Positions 1-10,565 are shown, counted from the first letter of the stretch. The stretch is 64,000 bases of DNA from Siphonodentalium dalli (GCA_032622095.1 CP136061.1:81690324-81754323); one strand, 5' to 3'. Notes: generated by a model from the letters alone, not told the origin. Made by a program: numbers and translations.

Positions 1-42
1 TACAATTATACTCAATATCAACGTTTTAATTATTTCTTCCAG

Positions 43-181
43 CTGATGTTTTGGACTGGATGATCGACCGTACATTGTACAATGACACTCGATGCCCATG
101 TAGTACCCACCAATGTGAGAACAGAGTTGATGACGGTTACCATATAGCAGTAGCCATTGTTGGCAGCTTAAAAACTAAAAG
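43..181 (+). CDS. MOLO1-like gene, internal exon a
   Basis: The acceptor is a pyrimidine run ending in AG at 41-42 and the donor is AAAAG|GTCAGT at 181/182. The exon is 139 bp; its first two bases complete a codon begun upstream and the last two (AG) are completed by the next exon as Ser. It encodes DVLDWMIDRTLYNDTRCPC and then STHQCENRVDDGYHIAVAIV, with four closely spaced cysteines. The 3' edge of this exon and its donor recur at 538-588. Confidence 0.8.
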
Positions 182-3100
182 GTCAGTTGATTATTCTTAA
201 AGACAATGAGGTTCCTAGAGGGTGAATTAGTGACGCTATCTCATATTGCAGGCTAGCATCACCAAATTCACCCTCTGGGTACCTCATTATGCATGGCCTC
301 ATCTGCTATGGGAGACAGATTGAATTTCCCAAATGGTAAATATTGTGATGTACACCTATCGTGAACCTCGTTTATGCAATGTGTCGTCTGCGAATTTGAG
401 GATATAGAGAAACTAAACAAAAAATGATATAGAATGAGTTTCTATAGATATTTGATAAAGAAACTTTCCCGAGAAGATGAGGCCTATGCAGAATGAGGTC
501 CCCAGAGGGTTAGTATACTGATGCTAGCCCACTATGCCATTGTGGGCTGTGGCAGCTTAAACACTAAAAGGTCAGTTGATCATTCTTGACAGTTGGCAAA
601 CCTGGAAATAGTGTGTCTGAAATTTGCAGAATGAGGTCCCCAGAAGGTGAATTTAGTGATGCTACCCCACACAGGGAACTAACATCACCAAATTCACCCT
701 CTGGGGACCTCATTCTGCATGGCCTCATCTGCTATGGGCTAGCATCACCAAATTCACCCTCTGGGGACCTCATTCTGCTTACACCTCAGCAGAATGAGGT
801 TCCCAGAGGGTGAATTTGGTGATGCTAGCCCACTATGCGGGGTAGCATCACTAAATTCACCCTCTGGGGACCTCATTCTGCAAATGACAAACACCCTACT
901 TCAAGGCTTGTTGCTGAAATGCAAATGTCAGACTCACTATATCCAGATTTGGATAAGGTAATATGTAACAATGGCTGTGATTGCATTGAATCAGGTTTGT
1001 CAAAGTACAAAGTGGAGTATCGGAACCGAGAGAGTACTGGTGTCGTCATATTTGTGTAACCTCATAAAAATGAATGCGGTGCACTAATGATATGATAATT
1101 TAATGTATTGTTTACATGCATTTTCTGGGCATTGTGGGCTGTGGGTAAATAACAAAGAAGTTAAGAATAATAACTTGTGATTGTCATGATGAAACTGAAT
1201 AAATAGAGAATACCTACGAGTTTTGGTTGAATACCCGAATTATCTCATGAGTGGGTGCAAGGAAGTACAGAATTTCCACGCAGCCGCGAGTGGAAATTAT
1301 GTACTTCCTTGCACCCATGAATGAGATAATCCGGGTATTCAACCAAAACCCGTAGGTTTTCTTTTTATTATATGCGCTATAAACCGCACCAAAACTGCTA
1401 ATTTTGTCCTACAGTTCACTTCAAATTGTTAGAAAGCTTCGACATTTGCATTTTGTTTACATTCCATCAATTAATTTGCTCACCACCGAATGACAAATAT
1501 CGAGCATAGCCGCCATAAGAAATAGTCCCCATTGTTTTATTCTGAAATGATGCGAGAAAATTAATGTATACATAATTTAGTAATAAGAATATATTAAAAC
1601 AAATGAGTTAACATTATAACAATTAAATAACAGTTTATGAACCGTGAAAATCAATAATTAAAACAATAGTCCGGCTGTTATTGATACGCTTTGAAACTTA
1701 ATGTGATTCGTCGCTATAAACCGGAAGTAATCTCCGAAAAAGTAATACTATTGTGTTATCCATCGAGTCGGTCAATGTTATCCATCGAGTCGGTCCAGGC
1801 GATGGATATAACGCTCTACGCCACGGCAATTTCCCACTATTTAATGGGGAAGCATATAATAAAACATAATATCACACAAACAGTTCCAAATTTCTGGTAG
1901 GGCGAATCACTTGACCCCACATGACCCACACATGCAATGAGAACTGAGTTGACTCACATCATCACTTTGATAAATTGACACACGGTTATTCACTTGACTC
2001 AACTCCATTGATGTTTGTGAGCACGGTTTACTCTTTGATCTGTCACAGACAATGCAATGATGTCACAACATTGATGTGACTTGTTAAAAGTTCAAACATC
2101 ATATAAACTGGATGGGACTGCCGCCTGCCAATTCTGTGAATTTGCGTCGCAGACCTGAAATAAACTGACAGGTTTCAACTACGGAATGTACAATTTATAT
2201 CAGTTACATGTACCTAACCCATTCCCGGGACGAGGGATCCTGAACTGGCACCCACTAATTTCCGCGACGTGTTAGGGTTTTACAAACAGACAGTAAACAT
2301 AGATGTATATCCTGACTGTTCTTCGATTTATGTACAGTCCGTCGAGTACAGCCGGTACTTGACTACAAAACCGGCACCGCATAAACGGCCAAGTTTTGGC
2401 ATTACCGGTACTGGTACCAGTTGACAGCCTGCGTTGAATACATTGCTTCACGCTAACGGGTGTGGAACTATTTTTTTTTTCAGTGATGACAGATCTGATG
2501 TGGCTTTGTTGAAAGCAGCTCAAGGATTCGCTTACGATCTCGAGAGGAAAGCATGGAACTATGGTTACTGCGACGAGGATATCGTCATTGTCTACTCTCA
2601 CGAGGATCATATAGTTAGTGTTATATTAGTGTTATATTAGTGTTATATTAGTGTTATATTAGTGTTATATTAGTGTTATATTAGTGTTATATTAGTGTTA
2701 TATTAGTGTTATATCAGTGTTATATTAGTGTTATATTAGTGTTATATCAGTGTTATATTAGTGTTATATCAGTGTTATATCAGTGTTATATTAGTGTTAT
2801 ATTATTCTAAATATAATTTACGCCAGAAAAAGTAAATCATGCCATGAACCTCTACTCTGGCGACACCTATAGTAATGCCCAAAGTAATTGACCACTTAAC
2901 CACAGCAGAATTATGGGTAATTTTTCATGATTTAGTCGGAAATATGGCTTGTTGTCATTCATTGGAAAGCTCTCGCCGAGAGCTTTCCGATGAATGGCAA
3001 CAAGCCATATTTCCAACTAAATCCTGAAAAATTACCCATAATTCTGCTGTGGTTAAGTGGTCAATTAATTTGGGCATTACTGTCTTCCACAAATTCTAAA

Positions 3101-6100
3101 TATGGGATCTATTTGAAGTTCAGATAGGGAAGCATATAACATAAAAAAAATAACGAGGGTAATTAGTGATGTGCAGTTTTCAAATTTCATTTCGGTATTG
3201 TTTTTGCAGAAAAACTAGGTTTTGGTTATGGTTTTACTCACTACACTGATCAGCAACGATGATATGCATAGAGCAGATGGTATAATACATATATATGACA
3301 TAATATTTCCAGTGATTTCTATAGTCTATGTGGCAATATGTGTCATTATTACTCATATGACACCTAAATGTTCCAAATTGAAACTGTTAATGGTGGCAAA
3401 TAGCAGCTGACAAAAGCGAGTGCTAACGTCTTGTAAAAGCGACATTTAGAGACGGTTAATTGAAACCGGAAGAATAGGGTTTAATAGAATATATATCAGT
3501 TGCTGTTTGGTTTTCAAATAAAACCGAAAGAAAACCGTAAAACCAACATCACTACAGGTAAGGCCAAATGAAAAAATATGTTTGGTTCTCAAGCACATTT
3601 TTTTTCAAAGTGATGAGGGAGGGCGATATTTATTTTTAGTATTTATTACAAACTGTTTCATGCTCGAATATCCGAATATCCAACGAAACAGGCTGTATTT
3701 ATTTCTATTGTAATTCAATCCATGAACAAATTTAAAATAAACTGCACGAAAAGCACTTTTTATCAACATTACGTGCTTTAAGGCCAAAAAAAATAAATGT
3801 TTTGGTTCTCGGCAATATTTTTTCAAATCAATGAGGGAGGGAGGGTTTTATTTTTATTTTTTATTATACCCCCACTTTCGAAGAAAATGGGGGGTATACT
3901 GGATTGACTGCGTCCATCCGTCCGTCACACTTTCTCCGTCCGTTCGTTCGTCCGTCCGTCCGACCTCATAACTCGAACAACTATGAACCGATTTCATTAA
4001 TTTTTTGTATGTAATCTCCTTAGGACGGTCTCTCCGCATGACGATAATTGCGGTTCGGTCCGACTTTATTTTTTCAAGTTACGCCTCTTTTTCGACTTAT
4101 TTTGACTTAGAAAATTATTTCCGACTTAATAACTTTAACAAATATGAACCGATTTCAATAATTTTTGGTATACATGCTTCTCACAATACCCTCTCTACAT
4201 GATGCGGCTAGGGATTGGCTTAGACTGTTTTTCGTAATATTACACCTCATTTTCGACTTATTTTGACTTAGAAAATTCTGTCTGACTTAATAACTTTAAC
4301 AAATATGAACCGATTTGAATAATTTTTTCTGTACAAGCTTCTTGTGACACCATATCGATATTATTAGTCCAAATTTTTCTTTAAACTTAAAAATCTTTTT
4401 GGTTGAGTTTACGGATAATGCGGGTTGAATTTGCCACGGTGGGGGTATGCTAGCACTCGAGTGCACACCTCTTGTTTTTTTCTGCGCATAGTAAGCATGG
4501 ACAAAGATACCTTCCTCTGTCTAGTAATAATCAGAAAGGTAGAGGGAACTTTTATGCATATAAACTCATTTAGTCTTGTATAAAATGACATTGTACTACC
4601 AGTGTATGACTGGGATTACCTAACAATATATAATGCCCCTGACATTAACTACTGTTATTGTTGTCTAAAAACTGATACCTCCCCATTCTAATATGTGATC
4701 CTGAATTTAGTCCTGTGCTTTTCAATTGTATAAAGTTACAATTAGTGTAAGTTGTTCACAATGACTAATTGTGAGAAGAGCATGAGGATCAGCTAATCAT
4801 TTTCTTAATTGTAGTCATCTACTTCATGTTGTAAGCCTGCAAGTCACTTTTTAACACATTACATGTTAGAGCCTAATGCACACTTATATTCAACACATAT
4901 CTACTATGGACATGTTGATAAAATAAAATAAAAAAAGTTTTTTTGTCATAACATCAGGCATTGCAATAAAAAGGCCTAATGCGGCCCTTTTTATTCAATG
5001 CGGTGGGGCCTGAGAACCAAAACTTTTTTTTTTTGGCCTAAAGTTAGAGATCCTTTTTTCAGATAAAGTTATCAACTCTCGGCTAATCGGAATATGTGTT
5101 TCAGTGACAAATATTCAACATGAATAACAATTAATAATATTTTTAATATTTCAGCTACAGGCGATGATGGGTTCAACAACGAGACGGGTCATTAATGCTC
5201 GTGTTATGACTGAAATTCAGCATTACGTCGGGCACCATTTTGCTCCCGGTAATGAAGTTTCCGTCGGTCTGTATCATCTGATCGAGACCATTAGGTATGT
5301 CAAGGTCATTAGGTTGATTTATATGGAAATTAAATATATATTTTTCATTACACACTTGTTGCTATATTTTTAGCTGTCATTATTTTGACATGTGTGGTTA
5401 TTTCAATTCAATTTCAGTTCTGATAAAGACATGCAATGTAAATGACGTTATGCACAACAGGCCAAACGGTGGGCCTACTACTCTCCGGTGCCAAATATAA
5501 ATAGTGATGGCCAAATATAAATAGTGATGGCCAAATATAAATGGTGATGGTAAACATTTTCAGTTGAAATTAATAAAAGTGATGGTACCGAATAATATTT
5601 ATGGTGAAAATTTATGGAAATAAACCAAAGTAGACTATATTTTTGGATTTTAGCCAATAAATGCTGTTTTATAGTTTCTGCTGAATGACAACAGCCCAGT
5701 ATCTTTCAATAACACACATACATTGCAGTCAGTAATGAAATCCCATAAAAAATAGCAAATGTTTGTGTATTAGTGTGCCCAAGCCTTGAAATAGTGTGTC
5801 TGTCATTTACAGAATGAGGTCCCCAGAGGGTGAACTTTGTGACACTACCCCACACAACAGGCTAACATCACCAAATTCCCCCTCTGGTGGGGGGGGTGTG
5901 AGTTGGAAATTCCTGACACAACATCAGGGGGGGGGGGGGTATTGTTTTTGGACCAATATTTGCATATTTTTGTTACTTTTGGTGAAAATTGGGACTGAAA
6001 TGGAAATTTTCCAACCTTAGGAGATGTGGGGGTAGGTGTCAGGTTGGAAATTTCCAACACTTGGAAAGCTTGTGTCCTGGTCCCTCCCCCTTGGCTAGTC

Positions 6101-7690
6101 AAAAACTGCTAGTTAATTTAAGAAAACAATATTTGTCTACATTTGGTCAACATTGTTATTGGAATTGTCATCAGTTGGAAATTTTACAACCTAAGTGGTG
6201 TTTCAGGTTTGAAATTTCCAACTCTAGGCTTGAAGCCAGTCTAGATGCTAGGATTTTGCGATTTTCTTGTTCAGATTTCAAAATTTTCTCACACCAGGCC
6301 GAACCATGGTCCGCCCAGTGTGTCAGGGTCCCTCCCCCGTGGTAAATCAAACACTGCATTAAAACAATATTTTACTGCATTTGGTCACAATTGTGGATTG
6401 AAATGGTCATCAGTGGGAAATTTAAGGGCGAGTATGATGAAATTTCCAACACTAGAAAAGCTTGGGGCCAGTCTAGATGCTAGGATTTTGGGATTTTTGT
6501 GTTTAGATTTCCAAATTTTCTTGTACCAGGCCGAACCATGGTCTGCCCGGTGTGGTCCTGGTCTCTCGCCCGTAGCCATGTGCATTTGTTAATTAACGTG
6601 ATGTCACGTTCATTTGGCACCAGACAGTACACCATTATTTCAACCTCTTAGCTAGCATGGGGGCTGGACAAAACAATAAATTGTTAACAATGAATTTTTG
6701 TATTGCTGTGTAATAAATATGGCATCACACTAGGCCAGAAAATGTGGCTGTTAGAACATTACTATATTTGATATATGATACCTACTTCTTAACCCCTTCA
6801 ATGATAAATAGATTCTCCCACCCAGTAATAAATGTACATCTTGGAATGTTCCATTATTCGTTTGAAGGGTGTTCAAGTAATAAAAGCAAACAACAGTATG
6901 GCGATAATGTAAAACAGGTGTAGAAGATTTCATATTCATTGGGGGGAAATGTTCAGGTAATAAATCTAAAGTCGTTTGTTGAACTTATTAACTGAACATT
7001 TCTTAAGGAACTACTTTTCTCTTCAATGAGTATTTAGTATAGAGAGTGTTGGAACACTTTTGCAATGCAAAATGTTTTTCTTGTGTATCTGTGGTAAGGC
7101 CAAAAAAATATATATCTGTTTCTGGTGACATGCAAGAAAAAAATAGGGGGTGGTTGTTGTACTTGTTTTTAATGTACTATAAAATAATAAAACTAAGTAC
7201 ATAATATTAGAATATAGTGTAATTTATTGTTTTTTTTAATAAAACATGAAAAAATAAGTTTGATTCGGCTGTGACCTAATAGAAGTGTGGTATATTTTCC
7301 TGTTTAACAGTACACACAGTGTGTCCATTTTACACTGAAATGAATCTGTTCACACGGAAAATAAAATTGAATGCGTACAAATTTTGCAAAATCAATAAAT
7401 CAATAAAATGAAAACAGTCAGCGGCGCCAGAATAGGGGCAGGCGAGTCACCAGAAACACAGATCTTTATATTTTGGCCTAATAATAATAGAAATGTTGTT
7501 GTTGGACAGAACATCTTTAAATTAACTAAGATCTTTAATTTTCAGACATGCTCTTCGAAGAGAATACATATCGCCGGCTGCCTTATATGGAACATATCAA
7601 GCTCTTAGGAGTGGCGCCACCCAGGCAGCTTTATCGACCATCACTCTTGTTTCCATGGCGACCATCACATCTGTATATCGTGTGTTGTAA
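43..7690 (+). CDS. 3' part of a TPM/MOLO1-like membrane protein gene (4 exons)
   Basis: Four exons (43-181, 2484-2613, 5155-5294, 7546-7690) join with matching phases (2, 0, 2) and end at TAA 7688-7690, giving about 184 residues. The first exon is open at its 5' side, so earlier exons lie outside the window. Pieces such as CPCSTHQCENR, SDDRSDVALL, EDIVIVYSHEDHI and GLYHLIETIR follow the order seen in the TPM_phosphatase/MOLO1 fold: a short Cys motif, an Asp-rich turn, a hydrophobic strand, then an amphipathic helix ending in a leucine/isoleucine helix. A hydrophobic stretch at the C-terminus (STITLVSMATITSVYRVL) could be a membrane anchor. MOLO-1 in nematodes is a single-pass auxiliary protein of acetylcholine receptors. 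A receptor role here is inference only. The exon structure is well supported; the family name is tentative. Confidence 0.6.
200..895. repeat. cluster of AGAATGAGGTCCCC hairpin repeats
   Basis: At least four inverted pairs of the same block occur here. One arm reads AGAATGAGGTCCCC then AGAGGGTGAATTTAGTGATG, and the opposite arm is its reverse complement (CACCAAATTCACCCTCTGGG then GACCTCATTCTGC), around a loop of 15-40 bp. Members are near 208-295, 490-530, 631-717, 741-776 and 788-882. The segment 300-410, with a TGCAATGTGTCGTCTGC block, is a second module of this family also seen near 34290-34350 and 40760-40860. The structure is a non-autonomous foldback-type repeat; no transposase or target duplication could be defined. 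Confidence 0.8.
538..588 (+). repeat. duplicated 3' exon edge plus donor of MOLO1-like exon a
   Basis: The text from TGGCAGCTTAAACACTAAAA through GGTCAGTTGATCATTCTT repeats 151-196, which is the last ~30 coding bases of exon a, its GTCAGT donor and the first intron bases. The duplicate lies about 370 bp downstream, after a hairpin-repeat cluster, and keeps the donor motif. It is not part of the open frame and is probably a non-functional decoy donor. Confidence 0.8.
1209..1358. repeat. 150-bp near-perfect palindrome
   Basis: The left arm (TACCTACGAGTTTTGGTTGA and on through a block with GTGCAAGGAAGTAC) and the right arm (GTACTTCCTTGCACCCATGA to AACCAAAACCCGTAGG) pair over about 70 bp each around a GC-rich centre near 1290. 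It resembles the other long single-hairpin repeats in this window (17533-17688, 21415-21575, 62735-62930). No ORF. Confidence 0.85.
2484..2613 (+). CDS. MOLO1-like gene, internal exon b
   Basis: The acceptor is a T-run ending in CAG at 2481-2483; the donor is ATA|GTTAGT at 2613/2614. It is 130 bp: one base completes Ser, then 43 codons including DDRSDVALLKAAQGFAYDL and CDEDIVIVYSHEDHI. The Asp-Asp-Arg-Ser-Asp segment followed by a helix and a hydrophobic strand is the core of the TPM/MOLO1 resemblance. The donor sits at the first base of an 11-bp tandem array. Confidence 0.8.
2614..2812. repeat. 11-bp tandem array beginning at a splice donor
   Basis: About 18 copies of GTGTTATATTA, with occasional ATC variants, run without interruption. 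The array starts inside the donor of exon b, GTTAGTGTTATATTAG, so the repeat unit looks like an expansion of the donor-proximal intron sequence. Confidence 0.9.
2869..3083. mobile_element. mariner/pogo-like palindromic MITE (AGTAATGCCC family)
   Basis: Nearly the whole segment is one palindrome: AGTAATGCCCAAAGTAATTG at the left, GGTCAATTAATTTGGGCATT at the right, with the centre near the repeated GAGAGCTTTCC. Two related elements (32470-32587, 62975-63127) begin TACAGTAATGC and end GCATTACTGTA, which suggests a TA target duplication as in Tc1/mariner/pogo elements. Here the TA has decayed on the right side. Confidence 0.75.
3100..3781. other. intron b segment with a possible old hAT-like element
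   Basis: Blocks near 3168 (TAGTGATGTGC) and 3547 (CAACATCACTA) form a short inverted repeat about 390 bp apart. I could not find a convincing 8-bp target duplication. The rest of the stretch holds one diverged copy of the GGCCAAA...GGTTCTC terminus near 3563-3640 and otherwise nothing recognisable. Confidence 0.35.
3782..5038. mobile_element. PIF/Harbinger-like non-autonomous element A
   Basis: It is bounded on both sides by TAA (3779-3781 and 5039-5041). The termini are inverted: GGCCAAAAAAAATAAATGTT then TTGGTTCTCGG at the left, and GAGAACCAAAACTTTTTTT then TTGGCC at the right. A 3-bp TWA target duplication with GGCC termini is typical of PIF/Harbinger. A second copy, element B, is at 48730-51410. 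Alignment shows this copy carries an extra ~600-bp insertion at 3866-4474. No transposase frame is visible. Confidence 0.75.
3866..4474. mobile_element. ~600-bp insertion nested in PIF-like element A
   Basis: Element B reads straight from its T-rich GAGGGAGGG tract into TTTTTTTCTGCGCATAG, whereas this copy is interrupted. The insertion starts ATACCCCCACTTTCGAAG, with a local hairpin to GGGGGTAT, continues through a CCGTCCGTTCGTTCGTCCGT tract and three diverged ~120-bp units around AATATGAACCGATTTCA, and ends near GGGGGTATGC. Class unknown. Confidence 0.75.
5155..5294 (+). CDS. MOLO1-like gene, internal exon c
   Basis: The acceptor is TTAATATTTCAG; the donor is ATTAG|GTATGT at 5294/5295. It is 140 bp: 46 codons plus AG, encoding LQAMMGSTTRRVINARVMTE then IQHYVGHHFAPGNEVSVGLY and HLIETIR. 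This is the helical C-terminal half of the TPM-like domain, with a Gly-Asn loop before the last helix. Phase matches both neighbours. Confidence 0.85.
5785..5900. repeat. AGAATGAGGTCCCC hairpin repeat (partial)
   Basis: It begins AAGCCTTGAAATAGTGTGTC and continues into the family arm, loop and start of the opposite arm. The opposite arm is broken by a G-rich run near 5885-5900, with a second run near 5928. The full-length member is at 51761-52014. Confidence 0.8.
5985..6595. repeat. diverged tandem repeat, about 220-240 bp unit
   Basis: Roughly 2.5 units share AAATTTCCAACACT, GCCAGTCTAGATGCTAGGAT, CAGGCCGAACCATGGTC and a following CCCTCCCCC block. Open frames on both strands are repeat translations, not genes. 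Confidence 0.75.
6780..7060 (-). repeat. dispersed repeat shared with 58600-58795 and 60285-60530
   Basis: Shared blocks are AACTTATTATCTGAACATTT, the GAATAATAGACCATTCCA-like block and the AACTGAATGGG-like block. Part of this repeat resembles the unit of the 45-bp array at 36387-37522. Confidence 0.65.
7546..7690 (+). CDS. MOLO1-like gene, terminal exon
   Basis: The acceptor is TTTAATTTTCAG (ends 7545). The first base completes AGA, then come 48 codons ending in TAA at 7688-7690. The product starts HALRREYISPAALYGTYQAL and ends with a hydrophobic segment STITLVSMATITSVYRVL, a plausible membrane anchor at the extreme C-terminus. Confidence 0.8.
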
Positions 7691-8550
7691 GCATGAGTTA
7701 TGAGAATGCACCTGCAGCACCAGAGTATAAACATAGAAGCTGACACCACCCGAAGTTAGAGATCCTGAGTTACCTTAGCAACCAAGTTAATTATCAGTAG
7801 CCCGCAGTGCCTCTAATGAAAATTACTTGGCTATTCTGACACATAAAAAATGTCTGTGTTTATGCCCAGGTTTGCATTAATTCTAGAGTATATCGTGTAA
7901 AATTCCTGTTGATAGAACTCTAGATAGTCCATTTTTAGATTAGATTTCCTGTTCATGGGAAATAAAAATATTTAACATCCAACCTTTGTCAAATTGTTTT
8001 TTTGGCAAATTGCCTGACAACACCAGTTATTTTTAATGACCTTGACACTGGATATTTTCTTGACTAAATAGATGCTACTGATTGTGTACTGGGAGGAATT
8101 AAAAGTTTTGCCAGGAAATTTACATCTTTCAGAAGAGCTGAATCCTATTTCGCTAGGGCCAAATCATCTGCCGATTAATTTCATTGGCGTCTAAGGCCCC
8201 TGTAGAAATGTCTCAAAATTAATGACTTCAAATTAGAAATGAATCCCTTTTCATATCGTCCATGTTATAAAAAAACATCTACTTTATTAGACACTTTTGG
8301 CATAATGAATGTCGACAATAATTTTTATGAATATGGTACTACGTCACTAGAATTTTTGTTTGTTATATTCATTGTCGATTACAGGTTACGATTACAGGTT
8401 CGGATTGCCAACAAAACTCACAATTGCACGATATAGTAATAAGTTCGCGATCGTTTTTCATCTCCTCAATGTGTGAGATGACCCTTAGATTATTTCCTTA
8501 AATTGTTATCATCATGTGGCCTTAATTTTTACCTTTTAACAATTTTTTTT
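7691..8550 (+). other. 3' flank of the MOLO1-like gene
   Basis: This is presumably the 3' UTR followed by intergenic sequence. Apart from one AATAAA hexamer I see no repeat or gene. A short open frame at 8239-8436 has no codon features that suggest coding. Confidence 0.5.
7961..7966 (+). promoter_or_regulatory. candidate polyadenylation signal AATAAA
   Basis: It is a canonical hexamer 271 bp downstream of the stop codon, in the only stretch near the gene without transposon sequence. It fits the 3' end of the MOLO1-like transcript, but other AT-rich hexamers occur, so this is inference. Confidence 0.35.
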
Positions 8551-8920
8551 ACCCTGTGCCAATGCATTCTCTTATATATGCGAGTCGACCATAGGTCGCC
8601 TCGCATATATAAGAGAATGCATTGGCCTAACAATTTTTTACAATTTTAATAATTTTTTCTTGTATTCTTTAACAATTTTATAATTTCACCCATACAGAGC
8701 CCCAGACAAACATGAGTAGACAACACTCTTCTATATGCTTCTATATGTGTGTGGGGCTCCCTGCAGGGAAATGGATGTTTTTTATTTTAAGTCCTAAAAA
8801 TTGTAAGAAACATTTATTTTAAAAAAATGATAAAAAATTGTTAGGCCAATGCATTCTCTTATATATGCGAGGCGACCTATGGTCGACTCGCATATATAAG
8901 AGAATGCATTGGCACAGGGT
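8551..8920. mobile_element. foldback MITE with paired CCAAT/TATA hairpins (empty-site reference copy)
   Basis: The termini are ACCCTGTGCC and GGCACAGGGT. Each end carries an ~80-bp near-perfect hairpin: GCCAATGCATTCTC, then TTATATATGCGAG, a short GTCGACC centre, and the reverse complement back to GGAGAATGCATTGGC-type sequence. The two hairpins are inverted to each other across a ~190-bp AT-rich spacer. The copy at 21754-24119 has the same spacer interrupted by a 2-kb insertion, so this one shows the unoccupied site (8821-8827). Confidence 0.85.
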
Positions 8921-10305
8921 AAAAAAATTTGTTAATGGCAATCAAATCATTTGTCATGAAACACAAGACACTTGCGAAACACAAAGCGCTAAAGATATGA
9001 CTGGGTTACAGGATAATTAAGTACAAAATAATTACTGTAGTTCCCTTACTGCCAGTAGCAAGCACGATTGTCTCACAAAATCACTCGTCGTCAAATCTGC
9101 AAAAAGGTTTTTGGGCTGTCCGAAAAAAAAATTGGACAACAAATAGCTATTCGTAACAATTATCTGTCATCGCTCAAAATGTGAAAATTGTCTATTATCA
9201 CACAAGTTCACGGTTGTACCATAATTTTAAATCTATGCATGAGATAAATAACATTTATATATCTGTGGTTGTATCTTCTTCCATTCTCGGAATACTGGAG
9301 AGTATGTATTTTTAACTAAAATGTCTCTATATGCAAATACATGACAATTTGCCTAAATGCATTGATATTTTAAATATTCATATGTTAACTGTATAATAAT
9401 ATGAGATTCCGGAATCTGTTGTGATGATCTCGTTGAGAATAGTTTCATAGTATTATATTTACATAGCCTATGTGTTACAGGTACATAAAATCCTGTTTGT
9501 TGATTGGTCAACTGTCAATTGGGTCATGTGTGTTATTCTCCAATAAAACACACCATAACACCGGTAACTTGCGATCGGTAACTTGCGGGTAGAAAATTGG
9601 GCTAACCTGCAGTGTTCCATGGAGATGGGAGCCCTCCATACATTTAAATATAAACTGAAAATACATTTTGTTGCTAACAACGATGCACTATGATTTGGCT
9701 TATCAAGTTGCATATTCATGGCATACAAAACAAATAAAATATTGCCTAACCTCTAAAAGATTCTCACAACAGATGGTCATCTAGATATATAGAGGAATCT
9801 TGCATTAACTGTATAAATGATGATATATGAATATACACATGTTGTAATCGCTTACATTGAGTGGCTTCAGCATTATTTATTGTATTAATCCTATCCTCAA
9901 CATGCGTCATTTGTAACTTACATGATCTTTGATTTTGTTGTTTCGACTCATGAATTGTTAAAGCTTTATTGAATCAAACGTTTTTTCCACACACTACCTT
10001 ATCATCTGATTTATCAGTGTTCTTCATGCTGTCGGTATGATGCTGTCGGTGTCACAATGTCGGTATCATGCCGTTGGTGTCATGCTGTCGGTGGCGTGAA
10101 CCCTGTCCATACACTGCGTTATTATCTGATTTATTGCTGTTCATGCAATGTAAAATATCTGATATTAGCAATTATCAAAACCGATATCCTGCCTCATTTG
10201 TTTCTTAAAGTGGAATAAAAATAACGCATGATTGTACGTCGTACAAATTAGTATCATTATGGTACAGTCTTGAAAATTTTATCGGAAATGGGATTCAAAT
10301 TGTTT
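8921..10305. other. intergenic stretch without recognisable features
   Basis: It is AT-rich and single-copy in appearance. A short tandem of GCTGTCGGT-type units sits at 10030-10095. I see no exon with both splice sites and sustained coding character. Confidence 0.5.
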
Positions 10306-10309
10306 GTTG

Positions 10310-10565
10310 ACTCATTCATGACGGGAGCTGCGCTGGTGAAGCATTAATGACCTTGTAAGCCAGTGCATTCTCTTATATATGTGAGTCTCCCATAGGGAGC
10401 CTCCCATATATAAGAGAATGCACTGGCTTACAAGGTCAAAGTAAATTATGTAGGCCAATGTATTCTCTTATATATGCGAGGCTCCCTATGGGAGACTCAC
10501 ATATATAAAAGAATGCATTGGCACTTTTTTGCAAAATTTCAAGAAGCTCCAGTCATGGAAGGGGT
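10310..10565. mobile_element. TTAA-type MITE, type 2, decayed ends
   Basis: The left end TCATGACGGGAGCTGCGCTG and right end AAGCTCCAGTCATGGAAGG match the ends of 28156-28411 and 63328-63589. Two internal hairpins of the GCATTCTCTTATATATG family are present, in the variant with CTCCCATAGGGAG centres. The TTAA is not intact. Confidence 0.7.

Larger units (their letters stand above)
182..2483 (+). other. MOLO1-like gene, intron a
   Basis: The first 700 bp are mostly inverted copies of the AGAATGAGGTCCCC hairpin family and a duplicate of the preceding exon edge. A 150-bp palindrome follows at 1209-1358. From about 1366 to 2460 I see only AT-rich sequence without a recognisable feature. Confidence 0.7.
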
